From Planctomycetota bacterium (GTDB lineage Bacteria > Planctomycetota > UBA1135 > UBA2386), in assembly GCA_014192625.1 (NCBI GenBank), contig BJHM01000021.1, positions 1 through 64,000 on the forward strand: a DNA stretch of 64,000 nt, in the 5' to 3' direction. A program made the position numbers and the translations under genes. The first letter of the stretch is position 1; each line of letters starts with the position of its first letter. Under the pieces are notes generated by a model. It did not search any database. It saw only the letters and a program-made list of their open reading frames with translations, and was not told the DNA's origin. Below, piece by piece: positions 16,089 through 26,474 of this stretch.

Positions 16089-18109
16089 GCGGTCGCCTTT
16101 GGCAGGCAACCGTGGCGCTGCTGTTCGCTGCCCTGCTCACGATCATCGTGCGGCTGTCTTGGGTCGGCGACGATTCCTACATCACGCTGCGCACGATCGA
16201 AAACTGGCTCACGGGAAATGGGCTCACGTGGAATCCCGGCGAGCGCGTGCAGACCTATACGCACCCACTCTGGCTATTCCTACTGGCCGCAGGGCGATCG
16301 ATCTCCGGCGAGGCGTTTTTTACGACGCTCTTCCTTGGCGCAATGACCAGCGCAATCGCGGTGCTGCTACTCCTGCGACAGACCGCGGCACCGCATGCCA
16401 ACGCCGCCGTGCTTTCACTCCTGATCGCATCGCGCTCGTTCAGTGATTACGCGACCTCGGGCCTCGAAAACCCACTTGCCTACCTGCTGCTCGCACTGCT
16501 CTTCATCACCGCAAAAGGAGAGCACCCGCAACGCTTGTTCTACCTGTCGCTGTTGACCGCACTGCTTGCTACGACGCGCTACGACTTCGCGCTGCTCGCT
16601 GGCCCCACGTTGCTGGTGGCGATTTACCAACGCGGCCTGCGCGCAGCCATGGCTGCAGCAATCCTCGGCATGGTGCCATTCGCATTATGGTTCACGTTTG
16701 CGGTCGGCTACTACGGCACACCGTTCCCGATCACCGCCTACGCGAAGGCGTTTTCGCACGGCATCCCGGCTAGCGAACTCCTAATCCAGGGACTGCACTA
16801 CCTGCGCTACCTCACGGTGCACGAACCAGCGCTGGTTCTCACGACGACGTTTGGCATCGCACTCGGACTCAACTGCAGCAAACTGCGCTGCCGGCCACTC
16901 GCGATCGGCGCGCTGCTCTACACGCTCTACGTCGTAAAGGTTGGCGGCGATTTCATGGCCGGCCGCTTCCTCACCTCACCATTCGTGATCGCCTTGGCAA
17001 TCATCGGTCGATGGCTCGCAATGCAAAGCCCAAGTTGGTCTCTATCAACGATTGCTACGGCCGCCATCCTCACATTTATGAACGGCGTCCCCGCATGGCT
17101 GCTTTCGCCGGGCGCAGAGGTCGAAGCGATCGAGGCGGCAAGGCAGCGCGATGGGTTCCTTGATCACGGGATCCTCGACGAACGCGCCAATTACTACAAG
17201 ACACTCGGCCTACTCAGTCCGCAGCGCAGCATCCCAATACCAGGCATCTTCACCATGGCGATGCGCAGCACGGGGAACCACGCACCAATGCAGATGGTGT
17301 GGGGCCAAGTAGGCCGCTTCGGCTACGAGGCTGGCGACCTGCTAAGCATTGTCGATCCATGGCTGTGCGACCCCCTGCTGATGCGGCTGCCAGTGCGTGA
17401 CCAGTGGCGCATCGGCCACTTCAAGCGGACCTTGCCTGCGGGCTATTTAGAAAGCCGCACCACCGCCCCCGAACGCATAAAGCATCAGGGTCTCTCGCGC
17501 TACGCAGCGACGCTTCGCACCGTGATCACAGCGCCCGTGCTCGCCCCAGCAAGGCTCGCAGCGATGCAGTTTTTGTGGTGCGGCGACGGCGACGCTGGCC
17601 TTGCTGCCTACGTTGCCGAGGAATACCAGCAGCCACCGCGTGTTTCCGTGCCGATTGCCGCGCTGAGCGAAGGCATCGCGATCGGCACACAGTGGTTTGC
17701 TGACAAAAAAGCCCACGTCATCGACGCAGGCGGGCTAGCGATCGAGCTCGGCGCGCCACAGTCTGCGAAGACGCTGCGCGTGCGCGTGCAACCCAACGTG
17801 AAGTACCGTTTTCGCTTCTGCCTCGGCGCTGCCGAACTCGGCCAAAGCGAGATCGACTCCTGCAATGCCAAAGCATTCTTACAGATGCCTGACATCGCCG
17901 CGCGCTATCAACAGCTCGTCTCGCACGCGCCGCTGTTTTTTCAATCGACGAACGGCATGACGATGCTGCTCGCGTGCTGCCTCGGCCTTCAAGAACTAGC
18001 GGTGCCGATTCCTGCGGGGATGGGCACATTCGATCGCATTCTGGTCGACACCGTCCAGTTGTCTCAGTTTGGCATCGCGGCCCTGGGCATGTTGCAGTTG
18101 GAGCTATGA
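16085..18109 (+). CDS. Polytopic membrane glycosyltransferase-like protein, paralogue B
   Basis: The 674-residue protein aligns without gaps to the first 60 residues of the gene at 272: DD at 29-30, YITLRT, ENWL, then GERVQTYTHPLW at 52-63. Later blocks also match, for example YGTPFPITAYAKA, VKVGGDFMAGRF and VDPWLCDP-LMRLPV, so the two are paralogues over most of their length. A membrane glycosyltransferase role is inferred from the acidic pair and topology. The start ATG overlaps the stop of the preceding membrane protein by 4 bp. The C-terminal soluble part differs most from paralogue A, which suggests different acceptors. Confidence 0.65.
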   Translation: MSGRLWQATVALLFAALLTIIVRLSWVGDDSYITLRTIENWLTGNGLTWNPGERVQTYTHPLWLFLLAAGRSISGEAFFTTLFLGAMTSAIAVLLLLRQTAAPHANAAVLSLLIASRSFSDYATSGLENPLAYLLLALLFITAKGEHPQRLFYLSLLTALLATTRYDFALLAGPTLLVAIYQRGLRAAMAAAILGMVPFALWFTFAVGYYGTPFPITAYAKAFSHGIPASELLIQGLHYLRYLTVHEPALVLTTTFGIALGLNCSKLRCRPLAIGALLYTLYVVKVGGDFMAGRFLTSPFVIALAIIGRWLAMQSPSWSLSTIATAAILTFMNGVPAWLLSPGAEVEAIEAARQRDGFLDHGILDERANYYKTLGLLSPQRSIPIPGIFTMAMRSTGNHAPMQMVWGQVGRFGYEAGDLLSIVDPWLCDPLLMRLPVRDQWRIGHFKRTLPAGYLESRTTAPERIKHQGLSRYAATLRTVITAPVLAPARLAAMQFLWCGDGDAGLAAYVAEEYQQPPRVSVPIAALSEGIAIGTQWFADKKAHVIDAGGLAIELGAPQSAKTLRVRVQPNVKYRFRFCLGAAELGQSEIDSCNAKAFLQMPDIAARYQQLVSHAPLFFQSTNGMTMLLACCLGLQELAVPIPAGMGTFDRILVDTVQLSQFGIAALGMLQLEL

Positions 18110-18213
18110 GCCAACCCCGCTTCGCTGCAACGACGCACACACGCTCTCACTCCCTTTGCTAGGCGGCGGCAACTACGGCGCCGCCGCGCTACCAAGTTGC
18201 CGCGATTTACTCG

Positions 18214-19383
18214 TCAGTGCGACTTCGTTTGCGTGATCGATGCGATCACCTGCACGAAAAACTGCGCGTCCGCATGGTCTGAACCTGCGTGCCATCGCCA
18301 CACAATCACAAGGTCGTGATCTGGCGAGCAAAACACAGTGTTGTTGCCAGCGCCACGTGCGGCGAACACGTTTTTTGGCAGCCCAGGGAAGTTTTTTCCG
18401 TCACGGTTGAGCCACCAAAGAAACCCATAGTCCGGCCCGTGCCCACTAGGCTTTTGCGCTTCGGCAACGTAGTCCGCTGGCAAGATCTGGCGGTCGCCCC
18501 AGCGGCCTGCTCTAAGCCACAACAGCCCAACACGTGCGAGGTCGAGCGCGGAAATAGCAACGCCACCGCCCCAGCGCGTGCCGCCACTCACCGACGGGAC
18601 TTTGACCCCGTTGAGCTCGACGAATGCGGTGTCATACGGGGTCCATCGCCAGGTAGCCGAGGCGCCGATCGGCATCATCACTTCGTCCCGGAACACTTCC
18701 GGCACGGCACGGCCAAACACACGCAGCAACGACAATGCGAAGCGGTTGATGCGGACGTCGTTGTATTCGTAATAGCTGCCCGGCGCTTTTAGCTCACGCA
18801 ACTTGTGCGCGGCCTCGCCAAACGCCGACGCGCCAACGAAGTCATCGGACTTGCCCCACATCACGCCTGACCACTCGGACTCTTGCTGCAGATGCTGCCG
18901 CCACGTGATCGGCTGATTGTGCTCGCTGTCGTAGCCGCCGTCGGCAACGCGCTTGCCGACCGCCTCGTCGAGATTGCCGACCTGGCCATCGCGCACTGCA
19001 ATGGCCGCCACAGTGGCGAGCAGCGATTTGGCAACCGAATACGTCGGGTCCACCGCGGTCACTTCGCCAAACGAAGCAACCATGCGGCCATGCCGCACAA
19101 CCACCCCATTCGTGTCGGCACGCGACTTCGGCATCGGCCCGAGCAACTTGCCAAACATCGACTCCTGCTGGTGAAAGTCCTTCGGCCAGTCGGTGCCATG
19201 TGCCCTGGCAAACGCAATCGCTACAGCGAGCCGGTCTGCGTCCATGCCAACGTCAGCGGGCGCGCACTCCTCAAATGTGGCCGAGGCCGGAACATGCGTA
19301 GTCGGGCCTGTAGCTTTGCGCTCCACCTGCGCCGCGAGCCAGACGGGCGAAAACACAAAGGCAAGCAAGTGATGCAGACGCAT
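18214..19383 (-). CDS. Secreted serine hydrolase, class C beta-lactamase family
   Basis: The 389-residue protein has an N-terminal signal peptide (about 1-19) and the penicillin-binding-protein/beta-lactamase fold motifs S-V-A-K at 116-119 (nucleophile Ser116, Lys119) and Y-E-Y-N-D as the Y-x-N element. Family members include carboxylesterases, D-amino-acid amidases and peptidases; true beta-lactamase activity is not implied. The substrate is unknown. It lies downstream of the spermidine-synthase-like gene in the same direction with a 94-bp gap, and converges on paralogue B. Confidence 0.78.
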   Translation of the reverse strand: MRLHHLLAFVFSPVWLAAQVERKATGPTTHVPASATFEECAPADVGMDADRLAVAIAFARAHGTDWPKDFHQQESMFGKLLGPMPKSRADTNGVVVRHGRMVASFGEVTAVDPTYSVAKSLLATVAAIAVRDGQVGNLDEAVGKRVADGGYDSEHNQPITWRQHLQQESEWSGVMWGKSDDFVGASAFGEAAHKLRELKAPGSYYEYNDVRINRFALSLLRVFGRAVPEVFRDEVMMPIGASATWRWTPYDTAFVELNGVKVPSVSGGTRWGGGVAISALDLARVGLLWLRAGRWGDRQILPADYVAEAQKPSGHGPDYGFLWWLNRDGKNFPGLPKNVFAARGAGNNTVFCSPDHDLVIVWRWHAGSDHADAQFFVQVIASITQTKSH

Positions 19384-19477
19384 GTGTTGACCTTTGTTGC
19401 TGCAAAAGATTACCGGATCGCCGCGCCGCGTTGCGGTGCCACTGGGCCGCTGCTCGCCATCCCACGCGCAGTAGGTT

Positions 19478-21966
19478 TTAGACTAAAGCCGCGCGCCGCA
19501 GCAGCAAAGCTGCTGGCAAGACGGTGAGCGCGTAGATCAAAGCGGCAACCATTGCGACCACGGTAAACCCACAGTGGATAGCTAGGATCAACGCCAAGAT
19601 CGAGCCGATCACCGACGCGGCACTGTTAGCGCCCCATGCCCATGGCACCAATTCAGGCGCCGCGCGCTCGCACAGGCGGATGCCATGCGGGAAGAACACG
19701 CCCATCGGAAATGCGAGCACGAAAATCAGCGCGACCGACAATGCGATCTTGGCCTCGATCGGCCAAGCGATTGCCGGCGAGTGGAACAACCACGGCAGCA
19801 GGATGTCGTAGAGCACCAATACGAAGGCGAGCAACGCTATCGCTCGGCCCAAAGTCAGCCTGCCGCGAAACAATCGCTCGCTGCACGCCGAACCAATCCC
19901 GATCGACAGCAGAAAGGCGAGCAGCACCACCGAGATCGCATGCACCGGATGGCCGAGGAACAGCACGAACCGCTGGATGAACGAGATCTGCACGGCGATG
20001 TAGCCCATGCCAATGCCGGCAAAGTAGAGGATCACCGCAAAGCCGGTCCTGCGGCCAAAGCGACTCTCCGGCCGGCGCAGCAACAGCGGCAGCACAATGA
20101 GGATCGCGACCAGCAGCGCGAACGCCACCCCCATAAAAGACAGCATCATCACAATGCCACCAAGAATCGATGTGCCTGCACCATCGAAGTAGCAACCAAA
20201 GTCCGTAAAGCGCGACAGACCGGTGAAGAAGAAATAGGGCCGGTCGTCGGTGGAGGCGCAGACATCGACCACACAGCCGGCAGCGAATGCGGCCGGGTCC
20301 GCAGCACGAACGTAACTGCCCTCGATCGGCTCGAAGTTCTTGTCGTGAGCAAGATCTCGGAACAACTGCGCAACCTCGCCAATCTTTAGCGAACCCTGCT
20401 GCCGCAGGTCGCGCACGCGCTGCAAAAATGGATTGGCCGGCCGCGATTCGCGCCCAGCACCCGGCCTTCAAGCTTGTTCTCCTTGGTGGCGGCATCGAGC
20501 AGCGCAATCTCATCGGCAACCAGCGGCGAACGCGCCGCCAGCACCAACACGTTGTTGCTCGCGTCGCGGACCAGATAAATGCGGTCACGCATGTCAGCAA
20601 CACCTAGCTTTGCGTAGGCCTCGCGGAGAATCGAGATGAGGCGCAAGCACTCCACGCCACCATGGCGATAGACGTAGAACAAGCCGTTGTCATCCAACTT
20701 GCCAAGGAAGCTTGTAAAGGCCTCCACGGTGAACAGGTTCGCCTCCGACAGGGCAAACGCTGCCGAGCCGTTTGCGACATTGGTCTGGATGAACGTGATC
20801 GTGACGCTGTCGAATCGATCGCTGCTGCCCTCGGCAAAGCTGCGGCCTTCGCCAGCGACCAGCCGGACTTTTGGCATATCCCCGCGCAGCAGGTCGTCGA
20901 CGCCGTAGCCGGGAAACCGGTTTTGAGTGGCCGCAGCGACGATGCCTGGATTGATCTCAACACCGGTGATCTCCGCGGCACCCATCGCCTTCGCCAGCAC
21001 CAGCCCGCGACCACCGCCAGCACCAATCTCAAGGCAGCGGCGATGACGGTCGAGCACGAACGGCATCCGCTCAAACCCGGTTTCTTTGATGTAGTGCGCG
21101 ATCTTGTCCTTGTCCTTCGACGGCACTGTCGTCTGACAACTCGAGTCGATGCGAACGTAGATCGAGCCGTTATCGACGGTCTCGAAGAAGCCCAGCCGCG
21201 ACAACTCATTCCACTCACGATCGATCTCGTGATCCTCCTTCACCCAGCTTGCAACGCCGGTCATCACCGTGCGGTGCGACTTGATGTCAACGAGCGCACG
21301 AGTGCTGTTGCAAAACGGGCCGAGCGCAAACAGCGCGGCCAGCACCATGCTGACAGTTCGGGCGCGGCAAACTTTATGCGCGTGGGCGAGCAGCAAGGCA
21401 CCCAGCGCAGCAATCGATCCGATCGCAAAGATGCCGTGGTCGCCGCCAACCCAATCCATCAGTGGCAGCACCAGCAGACAGCCGATGCCGCCGCCGAGCA
21501 GGTCAGCACCATAGAGCTTGCCTACGTGCCGGCTGTTGGCGCGCAACACGAGCGAGATGACGAGGCCGACCAGCAACATAGCCGGCAATAAACACAGGCT
21601 CGCCACGAGCACCCGCACCACCTGCGAGCGCAGCGAATCGTTGCCGCCGTTTGCCTGTATCGCCCATTGATCCAGTTGCACTTCGAGCAACAGGCCAAGG
21701 ACCAGCAGCACGGAATACCCGACCGCAAGCCACGGGATTTGGCGCGGCATTCGCTCTAGTGAGAACCACTTAGGCAGCACATAGACCGCACCGCCAGCGG
21801 CGCCGAGCCCGAGGAAGGTGATCGAGATGGCTAGGAACGCGAGGCCAGAGTTGAACTGGATCGAAAACACCCGCGTCAGGAACTGCTGCACGAGCAGCAT
21901 GCTGGCAGTGGTCAGCAACAACCCGACATAAAGCGACCAGCGGCTGCGTTCTGGGGATTGAGTCAC
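19478..21966 (-). CDS. Spermidine-synthase-like membrane protein, interrupted by a frameshift
   Basis: Two overlapping frames together form one protein of about 829 residues. The first part (from ATG 21966) has about seven membrane spans and then a Rossmann SAM-type domain with CLEIGAGGGRG and GVEINPG, as in spermidine synthase-like proteins. It runs off frame at a run of five T (A5 on the plus strand, 20424-20428) and would end CSACATCGSRVR. The second part, entered by one extra T or a -1 slip, continues F-L-Q-R-V-R-D-L-R, finishes the domain (D-D-R-P-Y-F-F) and adds seven C-terminal spans. Either the homopolymer is miscounted, the gene is mutated, or slippage occurs. Aminopropyl transfer is not assured in such fused proteins. 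Confidence 0.75.
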
Positions 21967-22076
21967 AAGCCGATCATCACAGAGCCAGAGATCCGGTCAA
22001 CTGGTTAGATCTTTGCGCTCGCAGAAGCTGCCCACACGGGGCAATCTTTCGCGACCATCCTTCTTTGAGGCCTCAC

Positions 22077-22988
22077 ATGTCGCTGTTACTCCGCACTTCA
22101 CTCCTGCTCACCCTTTCTTTACTGGGGCCCGCCATGGCCCAGGATAAGAAGCTCGCAACTACGCTGCAGCAGGAAGTTGCCACACGCGACGATGCCGCCG
22201 CCGAGCGACTCGGCTTTCGACTGGCAGTGCAGTCGTGGACGTTCCGCGATCGAACTGCCTGCGAAGCGATTGAGACCGCGCACAACCTCGGTCTAAAATA
22301 CATCGAACTGTTCCCCGGTCAGAAGCTGAGCCCAACCACGGGCGATGCCAGTGTTGACGTCGGCATGAAGGATGAGCACCTCCAGCTCCTGCTAAAGTCG
22401 TTCGCGCAGAATCAGATCAAGGTCGTCAACTTCGGCGTCGTCGACATGCCAAATGACGAGCCTACGCTGCAGGCCCTGTTCGCATTTGGCCACGCACTCG
22501 GCATCGAGACATTTAGCTGCGAGCCAGCCAAGGATGCGTGGCCGCTCGTCGAGAAGATGTGCCAGCAACACAGCATCAACGCTGCGTGCCACAACCATCC
22601 CAAGCCCTCGACCTACTGGAACCCAGAAACGGTGCTCGGCCTGATCAAGGGTATGAGCAACCGCGTTGGCGCCTGTGCCGATACTGGCCACTTTCCACGC
22701 TCGGGCCTCGATCCGGTGCAGTGTCTTTCGCAGCTGAAGGGCCGCATCATCTCGCTGCACTTCAAGGACATCGCCCCGGCCGACAAGACCGGCATCGACC
22801 TGCCCTGGGGCACGGGCAAGAGCAACGCGCGCGGGCAGCTAGAGGTCTTGCGCCAACAGGGATTCCGCGGTGCGATCTCGATCGAATACGAGACCGGTGC
22901 CGGTGCGGAACTTGAAGCAAACGTGACCAAATGCATCGCGTGGTTCGACAACACTTGCAGAGCCATCGAAACCAAGGCCGGCAAGTAA
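22077..22988 (+). CDS. Secreted sugar-phosphate isomerase/epimerase-like TIM barrel
   Basis: The 303-residue protein starts with a signal peptide (about 1-17, ending A-M-A-Q) followed by a xylose-isomerase-like TIM barrel. Landmarks are Q-S-W-T-F near 50, L-K-Y-I-E-L-F near 80, C-H-N-H-P-K-P near 180 (metal-site His), D-T-G-H-F and L-H-F-K-D-I. These correspond to the divalent-metal and sugar-binding strands of the family, which isomerises or epimerises sugars and also includes inosose dehydratases. Exported copies are common in planctomycetes. ATG 22077 is chosen over an upstream TTG. The SAM hydrolase gene follows after 5 bp, so they are one operon. Confidence 0.75.
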   Translation: MSLLLRTSLLLTLSLLGPAMAQDKKLATTLQQEVATRDDAAAERLGFRLAVQSWTFRDRTACEAIETAHNLGLKYIELFPGQKLSPTTGDASVDVGMKDEHLQLLLKSFAQNQIKVVNFGVVDMPNDEPTLQALFAFGHALGIETFSCEPAKDAWPLVEKMCQQHSINAACHNHPKPSTYWNPETVLGLIKGMSNRVGACADTGHFPRSGLDPVQCLSQLKGRIISLHFKDIAPADKTGIDLPWGTGKSNARGQLEVLRQQGFRGAISIEYETGAGAELEANVTKCIAWFDNTCRAIETKAGK

Positions 22989-22993
22989 GGCAC

Positions 22994-23902
22994 ATGCGGC
23001 GCGCTGCTCTTGCGCTCACGTTGCTGGCACTCGCTGGCTGTCATTCGGCGCCGCCATCGCTGCTAGTGCTGCAGACCGACTTCGGCCTGAAGGACGGAGC
23101 TGTCGCCACCATGCGCGGCGTCGCACTGGCGGTGGAACCGGGACTGCAGATCCACGATCTCACGCACGAGATCCCGCCATTTGACATCTGGCAGGCCGCG
23201 TATCGCCTGCAGCAAACGTCACCCTACTGGCCAGAAGCCACCGTGTTCGTCTCGGTCGTCGATCCCGGCGTGGGCACAGATCGACTGCCGATCGTGGCGC
23301 GCGATCGTGACGGGCACCTGTTCGTCACTCCGGACAACGGCACCCTTACGCTGCTGCTCGATGCCGATGCGGTGACGAGCGTGCGCGTGATCGAAACTGC
23401 GCGCCACCAGAGGCCCGGATCAAGTGAGTCGCATACCTTTCACGGCCGCGACGTGTTTGCCATCGTTGGCGCCAAGCTGGCGGCTGGTGTGATCGACTTC
23501 GCCGATGTCGGTCCTTTGCTTGCCACCAATAAGCTCACGCGAATCGGTCATCCGCTCGCGTTGGCGCAGCCCAAAGATACCGGCTGGCAGCTGTCCGGCT
23601 TTATCCCCGTGCTCGACGTGCAGTATGGCAACGTCTGGACCAACCTGCCGAGTGCGCTGCTCCAACAACATGGCCTGCACACTGGCGCGCGACTCCTCAT
23701 CCGCATTTACGATGGCGAGCGCGAGGTGTTCAGCGGCGAGCTGCCCTTCGTGCGCACGTTCGGCGACGTGACCCAAGGCCAGCCACTCGGCTACCTCAAC
23801 AGCCTTGGCAACCTAGCGTTTGCCTTGAACGTCGGCGACTTCGCCCGCGTGCACAGCATTGGTTCTGGCCCGCAGTGGCGCGTCTTGGTCACCGCTAAAT
23901 AG
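22994..23902 (+). CDS. SAM hydrolase (SAM hydroxide adenosyltransferase, DUF62 family), lipoprotein
   Basis: The 302-residue protein belongs to the chlorinase/fluorinase/SAM-hydroxide adenosyltransferase family. It keeps T-D-F-G at 28-31, V-V-D-P-G-V-G-T-D-R (Asp90, Arg97) and T-F-H-G-R-D (His150), the Asp-Arg-His set of the water-using branch, which splits SAM into adenosine and methionine. The first 16 residues form a lipoprotein signal (L-A-L-A-G-C, Cys16), so it should be anchored outside the cytoplasmic membrane. That is odd for an enzyme whose known substrate is cytosolic. It follows the TIM-barrel gene closely. Activity on another adenosyl compound outside the cytoplasm is possible. 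Confidence 0.8.
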   Translation: MRRAALALTLLALAGCHSAPPSLLVLQTDFGLKDGAVATMRGVALAVEPGLQIHDLTHEIPPFDIWQAAYRLQQTSPYWPEATVFVSVVDPGVGTDRLPIVARDRDGHLFVTPDNGTLTLLLDADAVTSVRVIETARHQRPGSSESHTFHGRDVFAIVGAKLAAGVIDFADVGPLLATNKLTRIGHPLALAQPKDTGWQLSGFIPVLDVQYGNVWTNLPSALLQQHGLHTGARLLIRIYDGEREVFSGELPFVRTFGDVTQGQPLGYLNSLGNLAFALNVGDFARVHSIGSGPQWRVLVTAK

Positions 23903-24073
23903 CCCCCCATCAACCACAGCGGCGCTCACAACGAGGGCATCCCAAGCTGCGCGCGTCTTCACGATTGCTTTGCCGCTCGACGGCGCGAGCCATTACGAAA
24001 CGAGCGCGGTCAACGTCTTCGCGAGTCGTGCCACCGCGACTGCAACCTTGCCGTCGCGGCGACCATTTGTAGC

Positions 24074-25498
24074 TCAGAACACTTCGACCATCGTCGGCGT
24101 GCTGATCTCGAGCCCACCCGACGATGTGAAGGCGATCCCGCTGAAGATCAGATCGCAAGGAAAGGGGATCGGCGGCGTTACATAGCTGCCAAAGCCACCG
24201 GCAGTCCCGATCAAGCCCATGTAGTTTAGGGGCGCATACATGTCTGGGAAGCCGAGAATGGACCACGGGAAGGGGCTCGAAACCGGCACTGCGCCAACAC
24301 CACCAGGTGCAAAGGTGAGGAAGACCCAAGTGAGCGGACCGGGCGAGTGAAAGTCGATCTGCGCTGTCGCGCCCACCGGAATGACCGGGACAACAGTTTC
24401 GGCTTCAAAGTCAAAGATCCGCTGCACTGCGAGTGCGTTGACATAGCTAGCTATGCCAAAGCCGGCAGTCGGGGGGAGCAGGCCAATCTGATTGCCAAAC
24501 GTCGGTCCAAAACCGCAAGGCGTGCCCAACAGCCCGCAGCCCGTAGTGGCGATCATTCCGCCAGCTTGCGTCGACAGGATTGCGCCACCGGTCATCGTCT
24601 CGGTCGTGAACAGAAAGTTAGGCACAAAAATCGCCACCCCCGTGCAAGTCGGAACCGCGAAAGCGGCGGCCGTTGCTGACCAGTCAATCTCCAGCGACTC
24701 CGTGTCGACGGCATTGACAATGCATACCCCAAACCTGTTGCTGACATTTGCATTCGCCACCATCAAATCCATTTGCGCCTCGGTGTGGACTACCACCGCA
24801 GAGTTCGGCGCCACGCCGCCAATCGTCTGGCTTGTCGTCATGATGTAAAACATGGGCGCGATGACGAACACGTCACCGTCTCTCAGCAGCACAGGTCCGC
24901 CACAAAGATTGACGACGATGTCCGTGTCGAGGCTGAGGAACAATCCATAGTTGTTACCGAACGCCGCAGCATCAACGTCGATCGCGGTGCCTATTGGCAG
25001 GCCGAGCGCCGTGTTGATCATTTCTCTGCGGATGAAGTATTCGATTCTGCCATCGCCAGCCGGGGCGCGCGCAATGCGGCCGATGTCACCTGGACGCAGG
25101 CCAAGGGCGCCGCTCACCGTGGTGCCAAGTGCGACGCTGGGCGAATACCAAATGGTGCGCTGATTGCTAAAGGACGTGCCGGCGGCTTGCACCGAAATCA
25201 TCGCGTCGATCGAACCCATGATCGATGGCTCATAGTAATTGTTGTCACCATCCTCATCGCCCGCCATCGTCTGAAAGCACGAGCGCGGCAACCATTTCTC
25301 CGCTTGCGAAGGGCATGGGGAGGAATGCATTCCAACGATCTCGTTGGGATTCAGACTCTGTAGCACCGTGCCACCGCTACCGCTGATGGTTCTCTCGGGC
25401 TGCGAAACAGAGAAGAGGAAATCGCTGACCATCACCTGGGCCTGCGCAATGGCAGTCGTGAGGGTGAGGGTCAGGAGCAAACGGGAAGTGGCGAGCAT
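24074..25498 (-). CDS. Large secreted protein of unknown function
   Basis: The 474-residue protein starts at ATG 25498 with a signal peptide (about 1-20, ending I-A-Q-A-Q); the open frame extends upstream but without such a signal. The rest is Gly/Thr/Val/Ile-rich, beta-type, and has paired cysteines (for example P-S-C-F and C-G-L-L-G-T-P-C-G-F). An acidic segment, D-E-D-G-D-N-N-Y-Y near 80, could bind calcium. I recognise no catalytic motif. The composition resembles planctomycete surface or extracellular proteins. It is separated from the ABC transporter genes by about 200 bp. Confidence 0.6.
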   Translation of the reverse strand: MLATSRLLLTLTLTTAIAQAQVMVSDFLFSVSQPERTISGSGGTVLQSLNPNEIVGMHSSPCPSQAEKWLPRSCFQTMAGDEDGDNNYYEPSIMGSIDAMISVQAAGTSFSNQRTIWYSPSVALGTTVSGALGLRPGDIGRIARAPAGDGRIEYFIRREMINTALGLPIGTAIDVDAAAFGNNYGLFLSLDTDIVVNLCGGPVLLRDGDVFVIAPMFYIMTTSQTIGGVAPNSAVVVHTEAQMDLMVANANVSNRFGVCIVNAVDTESLEIDWSATAAAFAVPTCTGVAIFVPNFLFTTETMTGGAILSTQAGGMIATTGCGLLGTPCGFGPTFGNQIGLLPPTAGFGIASYVNALAVQRIFDFEAETVVPVIPVGATAQIDFHSPGPLTWVFLTFAPGGVGAVPVSSPFPWSILGFPDMYAPLNYMGLIGTAGGFGSYVTPPIPFPCDLIFSGIAFTSSGGLEISTPTMVEVF

Positions 25499-25694
25499 GA
25501 TCAGTCCTTTGGTTGTGGCTTCGCCCGTAGAAGGACCATCGGTCAAAATCCGCACGCACAGCCCGCCGAAAAATGCGCGAAACCTGTGCCGCATACACCG
25601 CTGCCGAGGCGAACAGATGGCAAACAGGGCGCAAACGGGCCGCGTCACTGCACCAATATCGCCAGCCAAGGCCAGATCGCGCCGGGTCGCACAC

Positions 25695-26474
25695 TCAGGA
25701 CCGCAAAAACCGCCCCAACAGCAGCCGGCTGGTGAGACTGACTGCGCCAAAGAGCGCAAACCCAACCAGTGCGGACAGCAGCACGCAGACGATCACCCGG
25801 TCGGTCTGAAAATTGCGCAGCGCCGTCGTGATCAGCACGCCAAGCGGCGCACCTTTGCCACCAATGCCAGCCAGAAACTCCCCTGATATCGTGCCGATCG
25901 TGGCGAGGCCCGCAGCGATCCGCAAACCGGTGACGATGGATGGGACGGCGGAAGGCAGCGCAAGTTTCCACCAACGCACAAGCACGCTTGCGCCAAGGAT
26001 TGAGAACAACTCGTCGAGCGCGAGCGGGCGGGCGCGCAAGCCAGACAGCGTGTTGGCGATGACCGGAAAAAGTGCGACTACCGCTGAGCTCGCAACAATC
26101 GCAGGCCGGCCATATCCGCACCACACGACCAGCAACGGTGCGATGGCGATGAGCGGCACCATCTGAAACAGCAGCGTCAACGGATACACGCTGCGCTCGA
26201 TCACGCGCGACAGCGACAGCAGACTCGCAAGAGCGATGCCGAGGACGGTGGCGATGGCAAAGCCACTAGCCGCATTGATCGCCGTCGCGAGGCAGCCTTC
26301 CAGGAAGGGCCACGGCTCGGCAAGAAACGCCGAAAGCACCCCACCAGGTGAGGGCAGCACGAAGTCCCGCACGTCGAAAACCCACTTGATCGCGGCCCAG
26401 AACGCAATCGCCAGCAGGATCACGCAGAGCGGTGCTACTACGCCTGCAACCTTGGACTCGGGGCGTGCCGTCAT
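25695..26474 (-). CDS. ABC transporter permease, SsuC/TauC/ThiX type
   Basis: The 259-residue protein has about six membrane spans and the cytoplasmic EAA-type loop near 165-185 (L-F-S-I-L-G-A-S, then K-L-A-L-P-S-A) that contacts the ATPase. This is the permease class of nitrate/sulfonate/taurine/pyrimidine importers. ATG 26474 overlaps the stop of the ATP-binding gene by 4 bp, so the two are co-translated. The matching solute-binding protein is encoded divergently at 27284. Confidence 0.85.
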   Translation of the reverse strand: MTARPESKVAGVVAPLCVILLAIAFWAAIKWVFDVRDFVLPSPGGVLSAFLAEPWPFLEGCLATAINAASGFAIATVLGIALASLLSLSRVIERSVYPLTLLFQMVPLIAIAPLLVVWCGYGRPAIVASSAVVALFPVIANTLSGLRARPLALDELFSILGASVLVRWWKLALPSAVPSIVTGLRIAAGLATIGTISGEFLAGIGGKGAPLGVLITTALRNFQTDRVIVCVLLSALVGFALFGAVSLTSRLLLGRFLRS

